From Arbacia lixula (Eukaryota; Echinodermata; Echinoidea; Arbacioida; Arbaciidae): DNA of 64,000 nucleotides. Below, in pieces: positions 48,450 through 60,910 of the stretch. The position numbers were made by a program, and so were the translations under genes. The notes beneath the pieces are model-generated. The model did not search any database and was not told where the DNA came from. It saw nothing but the letters and a program-made list of their open reading frames with translations. Each line of letters opens with the position of its first letter. Positions within the stretch are counted from its first letter, which is position 1. The stretch is from positions 6,267,999 to 6,331,998 of the forward strand of contig OZ022578.1 in the NCBI GenBank assembly GCA_963669155.1. Direction: 5' to 3'.

Positions 48450-48992
48450 CAAAGCACTTATATTTATATTTAATCACAAAATATATTTTATACTAGATGT
48501 AGAATAGCTACTATGTATTCAACATAGTATTTAGTGCATAGTATGTAGATAGTATGTAGATAGAACATAGCATGTATTCAGCATTTCTTCATTATATTGT
48601 ATTATCATTTGTCTCGTAAAACTCGATATGTTAAATGTTAGTGAAATTAATTGTTTTGAACTTTTAACCAAGGGTCTTGCCTTTCTTGTAAACATTGTGT
48701 TTGATAATCCTTAATCATTTTATTTAGTAACGATACCAAAGCTTTGTATGTAATCACAGAATATATTTTACACAATATGTTTAATAGCTAGTAGCGTAAG
48801 TACGTATTCAACATTTATTCATACTGTATTCTCAATCTTATGTGTATTAATGGTACCAGACCCGATTAGCATTTCATGCTATTTTCTGGTTCCATTTATC
48901 CTCTTAATACTTTTGTTAAACTTTCAGTTTCGCAATGTTTTGTAATATATACTTTTTATTTGGATAATAAAACATCAAACTCAAACTCAACT
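48450..48992 (+). mobile_element. Retroposon-like insertion with (CTCAAA)n tail
   Basis: AT-rich 543-base block interrupting a purine microsatellite. CAGACAC is present on both sides (48443-48449 and 48993-48999). It ends TTTGGATAATAAAACAT then CAAACTCAAACTCAACTC. The tail agrees with the insertion at 12410-12485. No reading frame of note, so this is a 5'-truncated 3' end. Confidence 0.65.
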
Positions 48993-49270
48993 CAGACACA
49001 GAGATGGGGGGAGATGAGGAGCTGGGAAGAGGAACAGAGAGAGAGAGAGAAATATGGGAACAACGGGACGGTGTTTACGGGTATTTAACAGCCATTTATG
49101 TACATTATGCTGTCTCAGCTCATACAAGACAGCCTCTACCGGAGTCTGATGTGCTGCCATAGGATTTCTCTCAAAAACAAACATTTAATCCCTCAGATTT
49201 GATACAAATGTCCCATTTTGATCATTGGTCTACTGTCCAACTCTCTTCCTACCACCTACCCCTCCTGTAG

Positions 49271-49443
49271 AGCATCAGGGTCGGGACTACTCCTGCGTGG
49301 TGTCATGTCTGGTGCAGATCATGCTGGACAGCCACTACCGCAGCCAACTGGGCTTTCAGAGCCTGATCCAGAAGGAGTGGGTGGTGGCTGGTCACCCCTT
49401 CCTTGACCGGTGCGGTCACTGTCAGCCCAGCAATGGCACCGAG
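49271..49443 (+). CDS. MTMR10: Exon 9: degenerate P-loop and GFQSLIQKEW block
   Basis: Encodes residues 349-406: EHQGRDYSCVVSCLVQIMLD, SHYRSQLGFQSLIQKEWVVA and GHPFLDRCGH. Active myotubularins have HCSDGWDRT at residues 348-356 in this frame. Here the loop is K-E-H-Q-G-R-D-Y-S, so Cys is Glu349 and the phosphate-binding Arg is Tyr355. Human MTMR10 is likewise substituted (Q-E-E-E-G-R-D-L-S). LDxxYR and GFxxLIxKEW confirm the register. The acceptor is CTCCTGTAG and the donor ACCGAG|GTATGT, phase 0. Confidence 0.97.
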
Positions 49444-51020
49444 GTATGTCTTCATCTACAAGTTCATTCAATTTCATTCATTTTGAGAAAATGACAAGAA
49501 CGCTTATAATACAAATGGCAAAATTCAGAGCTACCCAGTTATGACATTAAAAGATAGTTCCCGTCATTATTTACACTGGTAAGGTCACCAGCAATGGCGT
49601 CAGGGTACCTCTTGGATGTCTTCATCTTTAATTTCAGTCATTTCATTCATTATGAGAAAAATCAATTATTATTCTTGTAATAATCAATAAAATATTTTCA
49701 CCTTTGGACAAATTTGGACCCAAAAATGTGGTGTTTCAGATAACTTATTCAAAAGACAAGAATGACAATTGTGTATCACACCTGTCCACCCACTATGTGA
49801 TGCACAATGGCCATTGTTGTGTTCTGAATTAATCAAAAATTAAAAAAAAAAAAAAAATTAACACACAAACTTTGAGATCCAGATTTGTCTGAAAGTTAGA
49901 ATCTTGTGAAATTCCAAGGATCATTACAGGAAAAGTAATTGATGAAATGCCACAAAACCTGCTTCTAAATAATGTGACATTCCCTGACTTGTTGATGTGC
50001 CAATTTCAGCTTGATTCGAGTTGTAACTTGTGTTTAATTATTTTGTGCAAGTGTCAAAAGGTTTTTTTAACACGTAGTACAACATGTAAGGATATAATTC
50101 AGAGGTGATGACATTCAAAGTGAATGTCTTTCCTTTCTTGACTGGTGAGGTCACATACAGTGTAATCCTAGCAATGGGACTAAGATATGTCTTGGACATC
50201 TGGATTAGTGATAGCATAATTTTATGCGTGCAATCAACCGTCATGGAAACAATAAGAGTATAGCATTTACAAACTAGCATCCAAATGAAGATGATTCAGA
50301 GCAAAGTGCATTCCAACAGAATATTAGCAGTGTGCTGTAAAAAAAAATACTTGTATTATTGTGAAAGTAATGTTACACACCTTTAATTAAAACTTGCTTA
50401 CACCACAAGAAAACTTTTTTTTTATAAATGAAAAAGGCTTTGTATGCCATTCACTGTCTGTCCCAAGTCCCTGCTTGTGGAACATTGGACGCACCGTTGC
50501 AAACTGGTCGCAATACAAGACCTCTCTTGCAAGTTGTCCCGCTAAAGTCCCTGAGTAACCCCTGTACTTAGAAGGAGGGTGGTTGTTGATGAGTCAGCTC
50601 ACAAACACAGCTCCATCAAGGAGCTGTGAGCAGAGCTCTGCTGCTGATGGGGTGAGCTCTTACTTCCCGTGCTGGTTCTCGTCTGCATGTGCCATGAGTC
50701 AGCCTCATCTCAGTGATGACAGGGCGTCTCTACCCCGGCCATTACCCCCGCCTCAACACTACATATTGTATGACAAATTTCAATCGTGTATGAGCTGTTA
50801 TTTGCACAACTTATGCAAATCCCTGCACGGTTATACATTTTACAGCATTTTATGGTTCTAGAATATTCTCATTATTCTCCCTGTGCTCCTGTGTATGTTA
50901 TTGTACATGAAGCTTTGTACTGCACAGCAGTGGATATGTTCTCCCAGTTGTTGTAAAACAACAAATTCAAAGAAATGTAGGCTAGCTATCATAATAGGTA
51001 AGTTTGGACTTCAACTTGCC

Positions 51021-51094
<74 letters not shown>

Positions 51095-51294
51095 TTGGCT
51101 TAGTCTGTGTGTCCAGACCTACATGTTTATGAAATTTTGAGTTCAGTATAGAAGAAAGAAATAGCTTTATATAGCAGAAAACCTATCATGCTAATGCTGC
51201 ATTTCTGACATATAACTAAGATGTGCTAGACACCACCATTGACTGTATTCCTATAGCTCCCTGACATCACATTATTTCTCTTGCTCCCAAACAG
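49444..51294 (+). other. Intron between exons 9 and 10 (1.9 kb)
   Basis: AT-rich. It contains the (GA)n tract at 51019 and an A run (49841-49857). No mobile element recognised. Acceptor GCTCCCAAACAG. Confidence 0.8.
51019..51091. repeat. (GA)n microsatellite
   Basis: About 35 GA units with one break (GAGAAGAG). Confidence 0.97.
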
Positions 51295-52248
51295 GCGCCA
51301 GTATTCCTGCTGTTCCTCGACTGCGTACATCAACTCATCGAGCAGTTCCCGTCGGCCTTTGAGTTCACGGACACCTTCTTGATCGCCCTGTGGGACAGCA
51401 TGCACTCGGGCATCTTCGGAACCTTCCTGTTCAACAGCGAGCGTCACCGGACGCGGTCCTGCGTGAGCAGCAGCCAGGGACAGTACCAGACCATCCAGCT
51501 GGCCACAGTCTGGGCCTGGACGCTGCAGTTTACTAAAGATGACCAGGCCCTGTTCACCAACCCGCTCTACATCGCCAAGTCGGAGCTCAAGTTCAGCGAC
51601 AACCCGCTGGAGGACGAGCCCGACCTCATGCAGGGCTGCAACGCCGGGATATACCGCTCCATCCGCAGGCTCAACAATGGCAAGTCCTTCATCGGCTCTG
51701 ACTTCAAGGAGATGGACAGCTGGACCTTCAACGGCGGCAAGAGGAGAAAGAACCCTAATGTGAACGGGGCGAACTCTGCGAGCAGCACGTTTGCAAGCTG
51801 GGAGGAGGAAATCATTATCCCACTGCTACAGACGCCCACCATCTCCTTCTGGAACCTGTGCTTTCTGCGCTGGGTGCCCAGCGTGCACACTGTAGGTGGG
51901 GGTAGCCCAGCCATCTACCAGCAGCAATGCAAGCTGGTGGATGAGATCCAGCAGCTACGGGAGACGCTGGAGAACCTGCAGGTTGCTAGGGACAATGTGG
52001 TCGCCCCGCCAACCAAGCCCAAGAGGAAGAGCAGGCTGTTCTTCACCTCACAGGAGGACATGGTCAGGAACCGGGAGGTGCTGACGTCGGCGTTCCCGTT
52101 CTCCATCAGCGATCTGGAGTTTCTCGGTGGGGACCGGCGGTCGTTCCTGGCCACGCCCCTGGCCAGGTTTCTCGGGGGACAGAGCCTGCTAGAGCAGGAG
52201 GGGAGTGAGATCATGGAGAGCGATGCAGAAACACTAGAAGAGATGTGA
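51295..52248 (+). CDS. MTMR10: Exon 10: rest of phosphatase-like domain and C-terminal region, stop codon
   Basis: Encodes residues 407-723 and TGA. APVFLLFLDCVHQLIEQFPS, AFEFTDTFLIALWDSMHSG and IFGTFLFNSE complete the myotubularin fold. VWAWTLQF, LFTNPLYI and FWNLCFLRWVPSVH are conserved in MTMR10/12. Residues ~513-575 are a variable linker with a basic GGKRRK patch. QQCKLVDEIQQLRETLENLQ (about 615-640) suggests a short coiled coil, which in myotubularins mediates dimerisation. SAFPFSISDLEF and TPLARFLGG near the C-terminus match the MTMR10/12-specific tail. It is GC-rich with C/G-ending codons. The ORF's internal ATG at 51379 is not the start. Confidence 0.97.
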   Translation, partial: APVFLLFLDCVHQLIEQFPSAFEFTDTFLIALWDSMHSGIFGTFLFNSERHRTRSCVSSSQGQYQTIQLATVWAWTLQFTKDDQALFTNPLYIAKSELKFSDNPLEDEPDLMQGCNAGIYRSIRRLNNGKSFIGSDFKEMDSWTFNGGKRRKNPNVNGANSASSTFASWEEEIIIPLLQTPTISFWNLCFLRWVPSVHTVGGGSPAIYQQQCKLVDEIQQLRETLENLQVARDNVVAPPTKPKRKSRLFFTSQEDMVRNREVLTSAFPFSISDLEFLGGDRRSFLATPLARFLGGQSLLEQEGSEIMESDAETLEEM

Positions 52249-52364
52249 GGAGGTGGCTCCCACCCCGCCACCCCGCCGTCTCGTCTCAGAGCAGACTGGT
52301 CCACCTTCCTGCGTGCTTCCTTTTCCGCGTGATAGATGCAAGACCAGGTTCTTACAACCTTATC

Positions 52365-52468
52365 CATGTATTGTAACTACCATGGAAACTACCAATGAGC
52401 TCTGGGCATTGCAGCTGTTGATAGGGGTAGTCCCCATCAATGCTAGGTTACAATAGTAGCATGGTGCC
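52365..52468. mobile_element. Shortened family A MITE just after the stop codon
   Basis: ATTGTAACTACCATGGAAAC, AATGAGCTCTGGGCATTGCA, TAGTCCCCATCAATGCTAG and GTTACAATAGTAGCATGG follow the family A plan with eroded ends. It begins about 117 bases after the stop codon. Confidence 0.7.
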
Positions 52469-53684
52469 GGTCTGTAAGGCATAGAGTGCACAGCTAGGAT
52501 CCTCCAGGAAGACACTTCTAGGCATTATCATTGACGATGTGGAAGCCAGTATAGTTAGGGTGCCCAGACTCGCAAACTAAAGGGCTGTCTTTCAATGTCC
52601 ACCTGACGACAACGGTGGACCGTGCTGCTTTAAATCTCCTGCACGCATCTGACCAACAGAGTGCGCTCTCCATGGAACTTGCCACATCCTTTTCCGACTG
52701 GGAAGATATTCCTCCCTCTTTTTCAGCATAACTCTGTGAAGACTGCAAACTCAACCATTGTTCTTCCATGCCTGTTAGAAAGCATAGCATTACCGCTGAG
52801 GACCTCTCTCCATATGTAATGGTGCCTTCCTTCTTTGCAGGGAGTGATTGACTAGTAGCCATGTCATGTGATTTGTCATGTGATTTCATTTTTCCTTGTA
52901 CAGATATTTAAAGATTAGGAAATCTTGGTGGAGTTAATTTAATTTGTTTGTATCGTACCTAACAGGAGTGCAATAATAGAACAGTAGCTTGATTAATTTA
53001 TACAATTGAAGTACAGGCAAACTTGACTATATCATATTTTGTCATAGTTGGGGACAGTTGATCTTGTGGATATTGCATCAGCTCACTGAGCTTCAGAAAG
53101 GGAATGTATATTTCTTAAATTGATCTATGGAGCAGCTTTGGCTTTTGTAGAAGTATTATACTTTTAAATGTTGTATTTACCCTGGGAACATTTATAGTGT
53201 ACCTAAGCATAGCAATATTGAAAAAAAATGAATACTTTCAAAGGAACATATGAATTTTTTTCTTATTTCCTGCTTGTTGCTGAGTAAGGGGTTGATATTA
53301 TTCATTCCTCAAATTGGCATTCTTTAATTCTTTCGGCATTGTGTTTATCATCTGGGTTTGATCAATCTCTAAACAATATTTATCCCATGTACATACATCC
53401 TTGTGCTAGAAATCGAAAATTCTAACATAGTTAATAACTCTAAAATTTGACTTTTTGTCACCATTTTATATATTATTGGTCATTACTATGACCACTTGGC
53501 TTTAAATCAAATCACACTATGATTGACCTTTGCCTATTTGCTATTTAAATACTTAAAAATGCACTGAAATCATTTAAAATTTGTATTGTAGATATAATGT
53601 AAAATACTAACTATTTAAAGGGTAACGTGGTAGAAAATCTTGAAATTAAACTGCTGTAGAATTTTGTGTAATTTGCAGTAATGA

Positions 53685-53724
53685 CAAAGTTACCATCAAT
53701 GGTAAGTTTTATGCAACAGGGCCC
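53685..53724. mobile_element. Right half of a family B MITE
   Basis: AAGTTACCATCAATGGTAAG then TTTTATGCAACAGGGCCC. No matching left half is seen. Confidence 0.75.
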
Positions 53725-53790
53725 AGGAGTCCTTATCTTAAATCTGAAATCAAATGAGAATGAGTCCCATGATCAGAGCAGAACAGTTCT

Positions 53791-53948
53791 GGGCCATGTT
53801 GCAAATAGGTTTTCAATTATTGTAACTTACGATCAATGGTAACTACCATGGCAACAGCCAATGAACTCTCATCATTGCACCTGTTGCTAGGGTAGTTACC
53901 ATTGATAGTAAAGTTACAATAATTGAAAACATGTATGCAACATGGCCC
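53791..53948. mobile_element. Family A palindromic MITE, well preserved
   Basis: GGGCCATGTTGCAAATAGGT at the left, AACATGTATGCAACATGGCC at the right. Arms TTCAATTATTGTAACTTACG and AAGTTACAATAATTGAAAAC pair. The centre has GCCAATGAACTCTCATCATT. Confidence 0.92.
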
Positions 53949-54220
53949 TGCTTTTACTATGGTTACCAGCATCTTACAACTTTTGTGTAATCCAGACTTC
54001 AAATGGGAGAATCTTTACCACATTGCAACCCCATGGCAACAGCTCACGATGAACCAATCCATCCATTCTAAGGGGCTTTAAGTTAATTTGAGTTTTGGTG
54101 TTTTCAAATGTTCAGTTAGAGTTTTGTTCGCAATGACGGAAATTATATCATATGTATGATATTGTGTGAGTTGTACTGTTTGTGTGTCATGCTTACCATA
54201 TCAGGCAACTGTCATATCAG

Positions 54221-54360
54221 GGGCCCCTTACATAAAATTTACCATTGATGGTAACTTTGCTACCAATGGCAACCTCTATGGAATCCTTGAATTTGATTGG
54301 CTGTCAAGTGATGTTACCATGGTAGTTACCATTAATGATAAGTTGCATGTAACATGGCCC
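54221..54360. mobile_element. Family B palindromic MITE
   Basis: GGGCCCCTTACATAAAATTT, ACCATTGATGGTAACTTTGC, TTGAATTTGATTGGCTGTCA and ATGTTACCATGGTAGTTACC. The right end is TGCATGTAACATGGCCC. Confidence 0.92.
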
Positions 54361-54374
54361 TGATCAGCAAGGTA

Positions 54375-54690
54375 GTGCACAGTCACACACTATTCAGCAT
54401 TTCAGTGTCTGATTGTCCATTGAACTATAAAGCACTAGATAGCAAACACGCATTTGTTCACGAGGCCATTTTGGATGGTGCGTGTTTGAGTATTTCGCAT
54501 GTAGAACAGGTGCTCATGGGTGCAGAGTCACACACAATGTGGCATATCAGTATCTGATTGTCCACTGAACTACCAAAAAAGCACTAGATAGCAAACACGC
54601 ATTGTTCCTGAGGCCATGTTGGATAGTGTGTGTATGGGCATTTTGCATCTAGAACAGGTGATCATGGGTGAGTGTTATGGTGCAGAGAGT
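54375..54690. repeat. Two-unit tandem duplication, period ~145
   Basis: TCTGATTGTCCATTGAACTA (54408) and TCTGATTGTCCACTGAACTA (54553) start matching stretches that continue through GCACTAGATAGCAAACACGC and TAGAACAGGTG.TCATGGGTG. Confidence 0.88.
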
Positions 54691-54800
54691 TGGAAGGCAT
54701 GCATTGCTTCGGCAATATAGAGGTCATTAACCCTCTCAGTGCCATACAAACTATAGCTCTATGGGGATTGTGTATATTACTTGTGAAGGAATTTGGTTGC

Positions 54801-54962
54801 AGTTCGATATTCCGAAGGTTTGTTTATTCCGAATGTTTGTACTTCCGAAACACGTAAATTGCCTAAACCTCGATGCTTGTTAGTCCAAAAACGAAAAAAG
54901 GGTTCGTTAATCCGAGCATTTGTCGCGTAACATTAGGAATAAAGAACCTTCGGGATAACAAG
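54801..54962. repeat. 'TTCGTTATTCCGAAGG'-type degenerate repeat
   Basis: Variants TTCGATATTCCGAAGG, TTTATTCCGAATG, GGTTCGTTAATCCGAG and the inverted AACCTTCGGGATAACAAG lie within 160 bases. Confidence 0.6.
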
Positions 54963-57539
54963 TGCTTTCCAGGAATTCACATGTGGAAGATAGAAGGGTG
55001 AACACTTTCTTTCTCTCAGCACTTGTCAAGTGCCGGTTCACGTTTCTGCACAAACTCAGAACCTGTTATCACCAGTTGAAACATTTTAAAAGGTTTAGAC
55101 CCTTTTTATGATGTCGATATAAAAGTTCCCTTTTCAATAACTCTATGATGAGGGCCACCAATATTTGTGCTTTTCATTACTTGAATTATGTTACGCTTAG
55201 AATAAAGAAGGACTAATAACGATAACGTTACTCTGTAGTTTATGGCAATGAAATTCAGTTTTGTATGGATGGTTCTGAAATGATATTGAATTATTACCCC
55301 TTCACTATCGCTTTATATTTAATTTTGTATGTTTCTCATGTTTCTTACGTTAATCTCAATGTATCATTCATATAATTTTAGTCCTGGGTTCAGCACATTC
55401 TCCTTCAAGTAACTGCAGTCACTTTGAAGACTTGCCTGAAACCAGCATGGGATGAATGTCTTTCATTGATTTCAATCAAGTTTTCTGGATATTCAGGGGC
55501 TGGTTTCTATGTACACAATAGCGTAAAGTTCAATGCAACTTGTGAAATTTGTATATTTTGTTACATAAGTGTGATATATATTGGAAGAATGTACCTGTAA
55601 GTAGAGATGTGCCTTTTAATGTGCTGTTGGATCGATAAAATAATTAATTGTACTTAATTTATCTCCAGTTTTAGATTCTTCTTTTTCAAGAATCTAAAAA
55701 ATGTTGCCTTTATAGCTCATACTATTTTAAATGCAATGGCATGTTTTTAAAACATGTCGTCTGTGTTAATTGTGCATTTTTCTGGGACATGACTGGTTTT
55801 GTTAAATTGAATTACACTTCAGCCCATGAACACCAAATTACTGCTTACAGGACTTGGTACAAAATCTGCAAATTGGGAATGGCTCAACATAAATTGAAAT
55901 CTTTGTTTTCACACTTTGGTTATGATCATTACATGGTTCAATGACTAGTATGTATAATGTGTGTCTGATATAACATATCAGGTAAATTGAGGTTTGCTGT
56001 TCAAGTGAAAGAGTGCTGTTGCCAATTTGAGTAAAAAAAATACCAGACAAGTCATTTCCGTATTACTATAGAGTGAAGCCTCGTCTGTTATAACCTCTGC
56101 TGGATGCACAGCATGGATTCTCCAAACAATGATATTTTCTGTTTTCTCCATAACTTTTGCATAGCTCTGTGCTTTAGTGAATATTATTAATATTGCACTG
56201 TTCTGAAAAACATCACGAATGCATTATTGAAATAATCAGAGTGAAACAGATCATATGCTAATTACCTATTCAGGCGAATATAGACAATGCACAGGTTGTG
56301 AATGCAACGGATTCACATGCACCTGTTGGTGTGGGATTAGACTGTGTGCAAACAAGAAAGAAGATTATGTGAGCCCTGGGTGTATTATTTCGATTTGAAT
56401 GACCTTGATATGGTTTTAATGTTTGTTTGCTGACAGAATCTGGTTTTGAGAAACATGGACAGAAATTTATATTTCGTGGGTAAAGCTTGAAGCACTAGAT
56501 CAAACTCTGCAACAAGTGACAATGGAGAAAATGTTTTGTCATTTCCAATCACTTTACATCTCTTTAGCTATAGATGCACGTTTGCACAAGTAGTCTCCAC
56601 AAACTACATAGGGCAGCAGTTTCTGTCTACAGACTGGGTTCAAAAGTCCCTTTTTCACCCTCTTTGAAAAAAAATACCCTGCATGGTTTAAAGGAAAGAG
56701 ATAACAATGACAACCACTGATCAATGGGTAATGCTGTTTTTGTGTTTTGACATGGGATGGAAAAATGCCCCTTTATGATTTTCATGAAAAATGTGCGAGC
56801 TCACCTCAGACTTATTCTAAAGCTACCCTAAAATGCATTCTGTGGACAAGCTGTACCTTTGGCTCCACATTTTTGAATGGCACCCCTTCTCTAGAATGAT
56901 TAATGTATTATTGTGGACTTTGCAAGTTTGTCAACATGTTTATCATTTAGTGCACTTGTTCAAACATTGTAAAAGGGGGAATTTGTATTATAAGCCTAAA
57001 GATGAAGTTTCATAGGCGAAAGGCTTATCAATAAATTTGTTAGCACTTGGTCCCCGTTTCTTGTTAACATTAGATTATCTTGTTTCTTTTTAAAGCATGA
57101 CTCATAGTCGTATTACCATGTCGTGCGCCAATCAATTACTCTGTTATCATTAAAATGATATGTTATTATTTCAGAGGGGAATTCTGTATTATATAGTGCA
57201 AAAAAGATCTTCAAGTACGAGATTGTACACACATGGTTCCAAGTCTTAAAACTTGTTTGAGTAGTCATCTTCTGTTGGAATTCTGAGTACATGTAGTAGC
57301 TCAGCCTTTGATAAACAAAACATGATCCTTGCCTTTAATGTATACTTTTAAATTGCATTTTATGCATAAATTATTTACACTATGATCATGTAGATATTTT
57401 TCTCATGTGCAGATTGACTAAAGACAAATAACATGAATTCATGGTGAATTATTTAGGTTTGTTTCTGTGGATATTGCATGTTTGAACAATAAAAAAGAGA
57501 GTACATTTTAGCATATAATAGCATCCCTCTTGTTCGTTC

Positions 57540-57627
57540 CCTCTTTCTCAATCACCCCCTCTCTGTCTGTGTGCGTGTCTCTCTCTCTCATCCCCTGTAT
57601 TCCTCGCTCTCTTTTTTTTCTCTCTCT

Positions 57628-57688
<61 letters not shown>

Positions 57689-57830
57689 CCCTTTCCTTTT
57701 CTCTTTGCCTCCCATTTTCCCAACCCCCTTCTCTCATCCCTTCTCGCTCTTTCCCCACCCATACCTTCCCTCACCTTTTCTCTATCTTTTTTCTCTCCCC
57801 TATTCTCTCTCCACTATTTCATACACCGTC
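57540..57830. repeat. (TC)n microsatellite with pyrimidine flank
   Basis: About 28 TC units at 57626-57683 within a 290-base CT-rich region. Confidence 0.95.
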
Positions 57831-60820
57831 ACATGCTTGAAGAAACCCGCTTGCAAAACAAAGCGAGTCAACGTGCTGTAGTCTGAACACCAGGAGCATG
57901 GTACAACAGCTGCAGCACCCTCAATGCGAAATGCATCGTACAACAAAAAGTTGCTTTGCAAACGCAGCTGTAGATGGACCCCCTGCACAGTACAATTCCT
58001 ATTGTAGCTTCACTCCAATGCATTTTACAGGAGATTCTTCTCGTTATGAAAGGCCTCTTATCCATAAAAATGATTTCTGCATCCCCTAGTGTTTGATGAA
58101 CAGGTTTGAAAAGTGACAAACAAAAATCTCTGATTGGTGCAGAGCTTACAAACAATGTTGGCAGCACACACTATGGACATTCAATGCAAACTTTTGAGAA
58201 GACGGACCAAACCAAATTGATGAATAGTTTGAATAAAGTATGACAAGAAGGCGATTTCGCCTCAGATATAAATCTCTCACCAAAATATTACATATTACTG
58301 TGAATAAGTGTGCAGACTTTCAGATAGCTGTGATGGCGGTAACAAAAACAATTTGTCTGGTACTGGTCAGAGTTGGTCAAAGGAGTCATTTTTATTGTTT
58401 GCTTGTTAAATTTAGTTGCGCAACAGGTTGAGGAAGGGAAAAACGTGACGCTTTCGTGTTCACGTTAACATTAAATAAAAAAAAATCGGCCACTGGGCAT
58501 GAAGCCAAGTACATAAATAGTTTCGATCTTTTAATTGTTGATATATCTATTTATTTGATGTACAGTGCAGGCAGTGGGAAAACCCAGGGCAACCTTTGAA
58601 CAGGTTAAACGATTTCCGAAGACTCCCTGTTATTCACTTTGTGCATTTTTTTTTTCACAGACTTTCAACTCTTTAAAATGGTTTCTGGATTTCAAAGAAA
58701 GGGAGAATGGAGGGCCAATACCTCTATCAGACTATTCGTTTTCATTCTATCGCCAAAGTTATAACCCTTTGGTAATTATTTCTTGAAAGCTAAGTCGGGA
58801 GTTCTTCTTTCACATAAACTGTGTGTTTATTTGGGAAGAAAACAACATCTAGGGGGAACTCTCCCCACCCCAAATACCCCCCCCCCCCTCCGACATACAT
58901 GGCATATGACTTATAATGACAGAGAAGTTTACAACCCGCTTTCTCTTCGTTCTATGATGTGTATAGTTTCCTTTTGCCTAATGGTTGAAGCCAACATTGC
59001 TTGCTGGTAATTTATCTTTTCATTAAAGGTATTTAGCATTGTTTAGGTTGAAAGGATCAATCGGGGAAAGATATATACGTGGTCTGATGCAATTCGTGGA
59101 TGTGCTTTTATGTGGGACTTATACAATACGGTAGGATAGTTTCCGGTGAATGCGCAAAACGAAAGCTTCTGTCGGGCAAAATGATATTCATGTGAGAACA
59201 GAAGGAGAGTTCCCTTTTATTATTTAGTGTCAATGTTGAGCAGGTGTCATGTGAAGGGTGTCGTAAACAGAAGTTGGGATTCCCAATAACAAACTGGAGT
59301 ATTGTTCTGGTTTCTCCACCCTCACGCGATCTACTACAACAAATAAAAGTTTTCATGTTGTTCCGTTAGCAATGTGTCATAAGCATATTGTTATTAAAGA
59401 AATACATAAAATGTTTTTTTCTTCAATTATTAGGCATATGACGATAGAAGAGAAAACTATTTAAATCCAGTTTAAAAAGAAAAATGTGATTTAAATATCC
59501 AATTAATTTTTCAGTCATGGTTATTTTAGTCGTTTGTGGTACATCATTATATCTGTACAATGCAACTATGTTGTACGGTTGTTGTTTATGATTCGTTTGG
59601 ATATCACAGTGCTATGTTGAATTACATAAGTCGGAGTAGCCATTCATAAATGTCCACTCTTTGTATATACATGTACATGTATTATTATCTATAACGTGTA
59701 CAGAAAAGTACCTGGCAGCATGGGATCTTAACATGATGTCTGGTATATTTTGTATATTTGTATAGAGTCACTCTGGATTAAATAGTGATAAAGCAGAAAG
59801 CAATTGGTCACATGTATGTATGCTAGAGGATATGTAATGTAGAATTCAAAACCCTTTTTGTGTATATCATTGTGATTATTCGATATCAATTTCATAAATA
59901 AAATACATTTATTTTCATCACGGGAGTTTAGCTTCCCACGTTCTGGTTTCTTAATATGATGCTAATTTTTTTTAAATGGGTCTGTCTACAGTAAAGGGAT
60001 ATTTTCTGGCACAACTGAATCATTTGAAATTATGACCAATTTGCACCATCAAATATTGAATATTGAGTGTTGAATTTCATACAAAATAACTTCAGGTATA
60101 CAATCATGCTCTGAATGTTTATTATTACTTAGTTCTAAACTAAGCCTGTACATATTTGTCATATCACAGTCATGACAGTGGTAGCGAGACAGACGAGTGT
60201 ATTGCAAACTCGTCTGTCCCATTACCAATGTGCTGTGGCAAATTTGTACAGGGCAAATTTTCTGAAGCGTACAAAACCTTGTTAAGTGCAAATCAATACA
60301 TTTCTTTCATATTTTATTATTATTGTCTGGTTTATAGAAGAGAAAAATGGAATTTAAGAGATTTATACAAATGTTACAGTAAATGTAACAGAAATGTACT
60401 CATTACTGTGGACAGGCCCAAATGGATAGAGGACCAAACATCAGCTGACGAGAGGGAGAGAACAAGAAAGGGGCATACAAGGAGAGAAAGTAAATGAGTG
60501 AGATCGAAATCGAGAGAAAGAGAAAGAAAACAAGAGCTAGAATGAAAGAGGTAGGCGAGTTTACATCAGAAAGATAGGACGCGTTTCTGTGGGATTCCCC
60601 AAGTTTCTTGGAACAAGAAAGATTTGGGAAAACTATGAGATACGCGTCAGTGGTCATGGGAATACCATGGTTGTGTTGCATCACTTATCCAGTTTTTCCC
60701 CAGTCTGTTTTATCAATCTCCATTCATTAAATTATTTCTGAATATTTCAGTTTCATTTTCGATTGATTTTTCATTTTCGATTGATTCATTTTCGATTGAT
60801 CCTCCCACACACACTCTCTC

Positions 60821-60824
<4 letters not shown>

Positions 60825-60857
<33 letters not shown>

Positions 60858-60910
60858 CCTCCCTCTTTCTTTCTTTTTCTTTCTCCTCTCTTTCTCTCTT
60901 TCATTCTTTC
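60825..60910. repeat. (TC)n microsatellite
   Basis: CT runs followed by CTTTCTTTCTTTTT-like sequence. Just upstream, TTTTCGATTGATT is repeated three times (60756-60800). Confidence 0.9.

Larger units (their letters stand above)
52249..57500 (+). other. 3' UTR and/or downstream flank
   Basis: The transcript end cannot be fixed. AATAAA occurs at 54938, 55201, 57030 and 57488. Palindromic elements at 52365, 53685, 53791 and 54221 lie in this stretch, so they may be transcribed. No ORF with recognisable conservation was found. Confidence 0.5.

Noticed and set aside
51567-51914. Minus-strand and alternate-frame ORFs over exon 10
   Set aside because: They are shadows of the GC-rich terminal exon.
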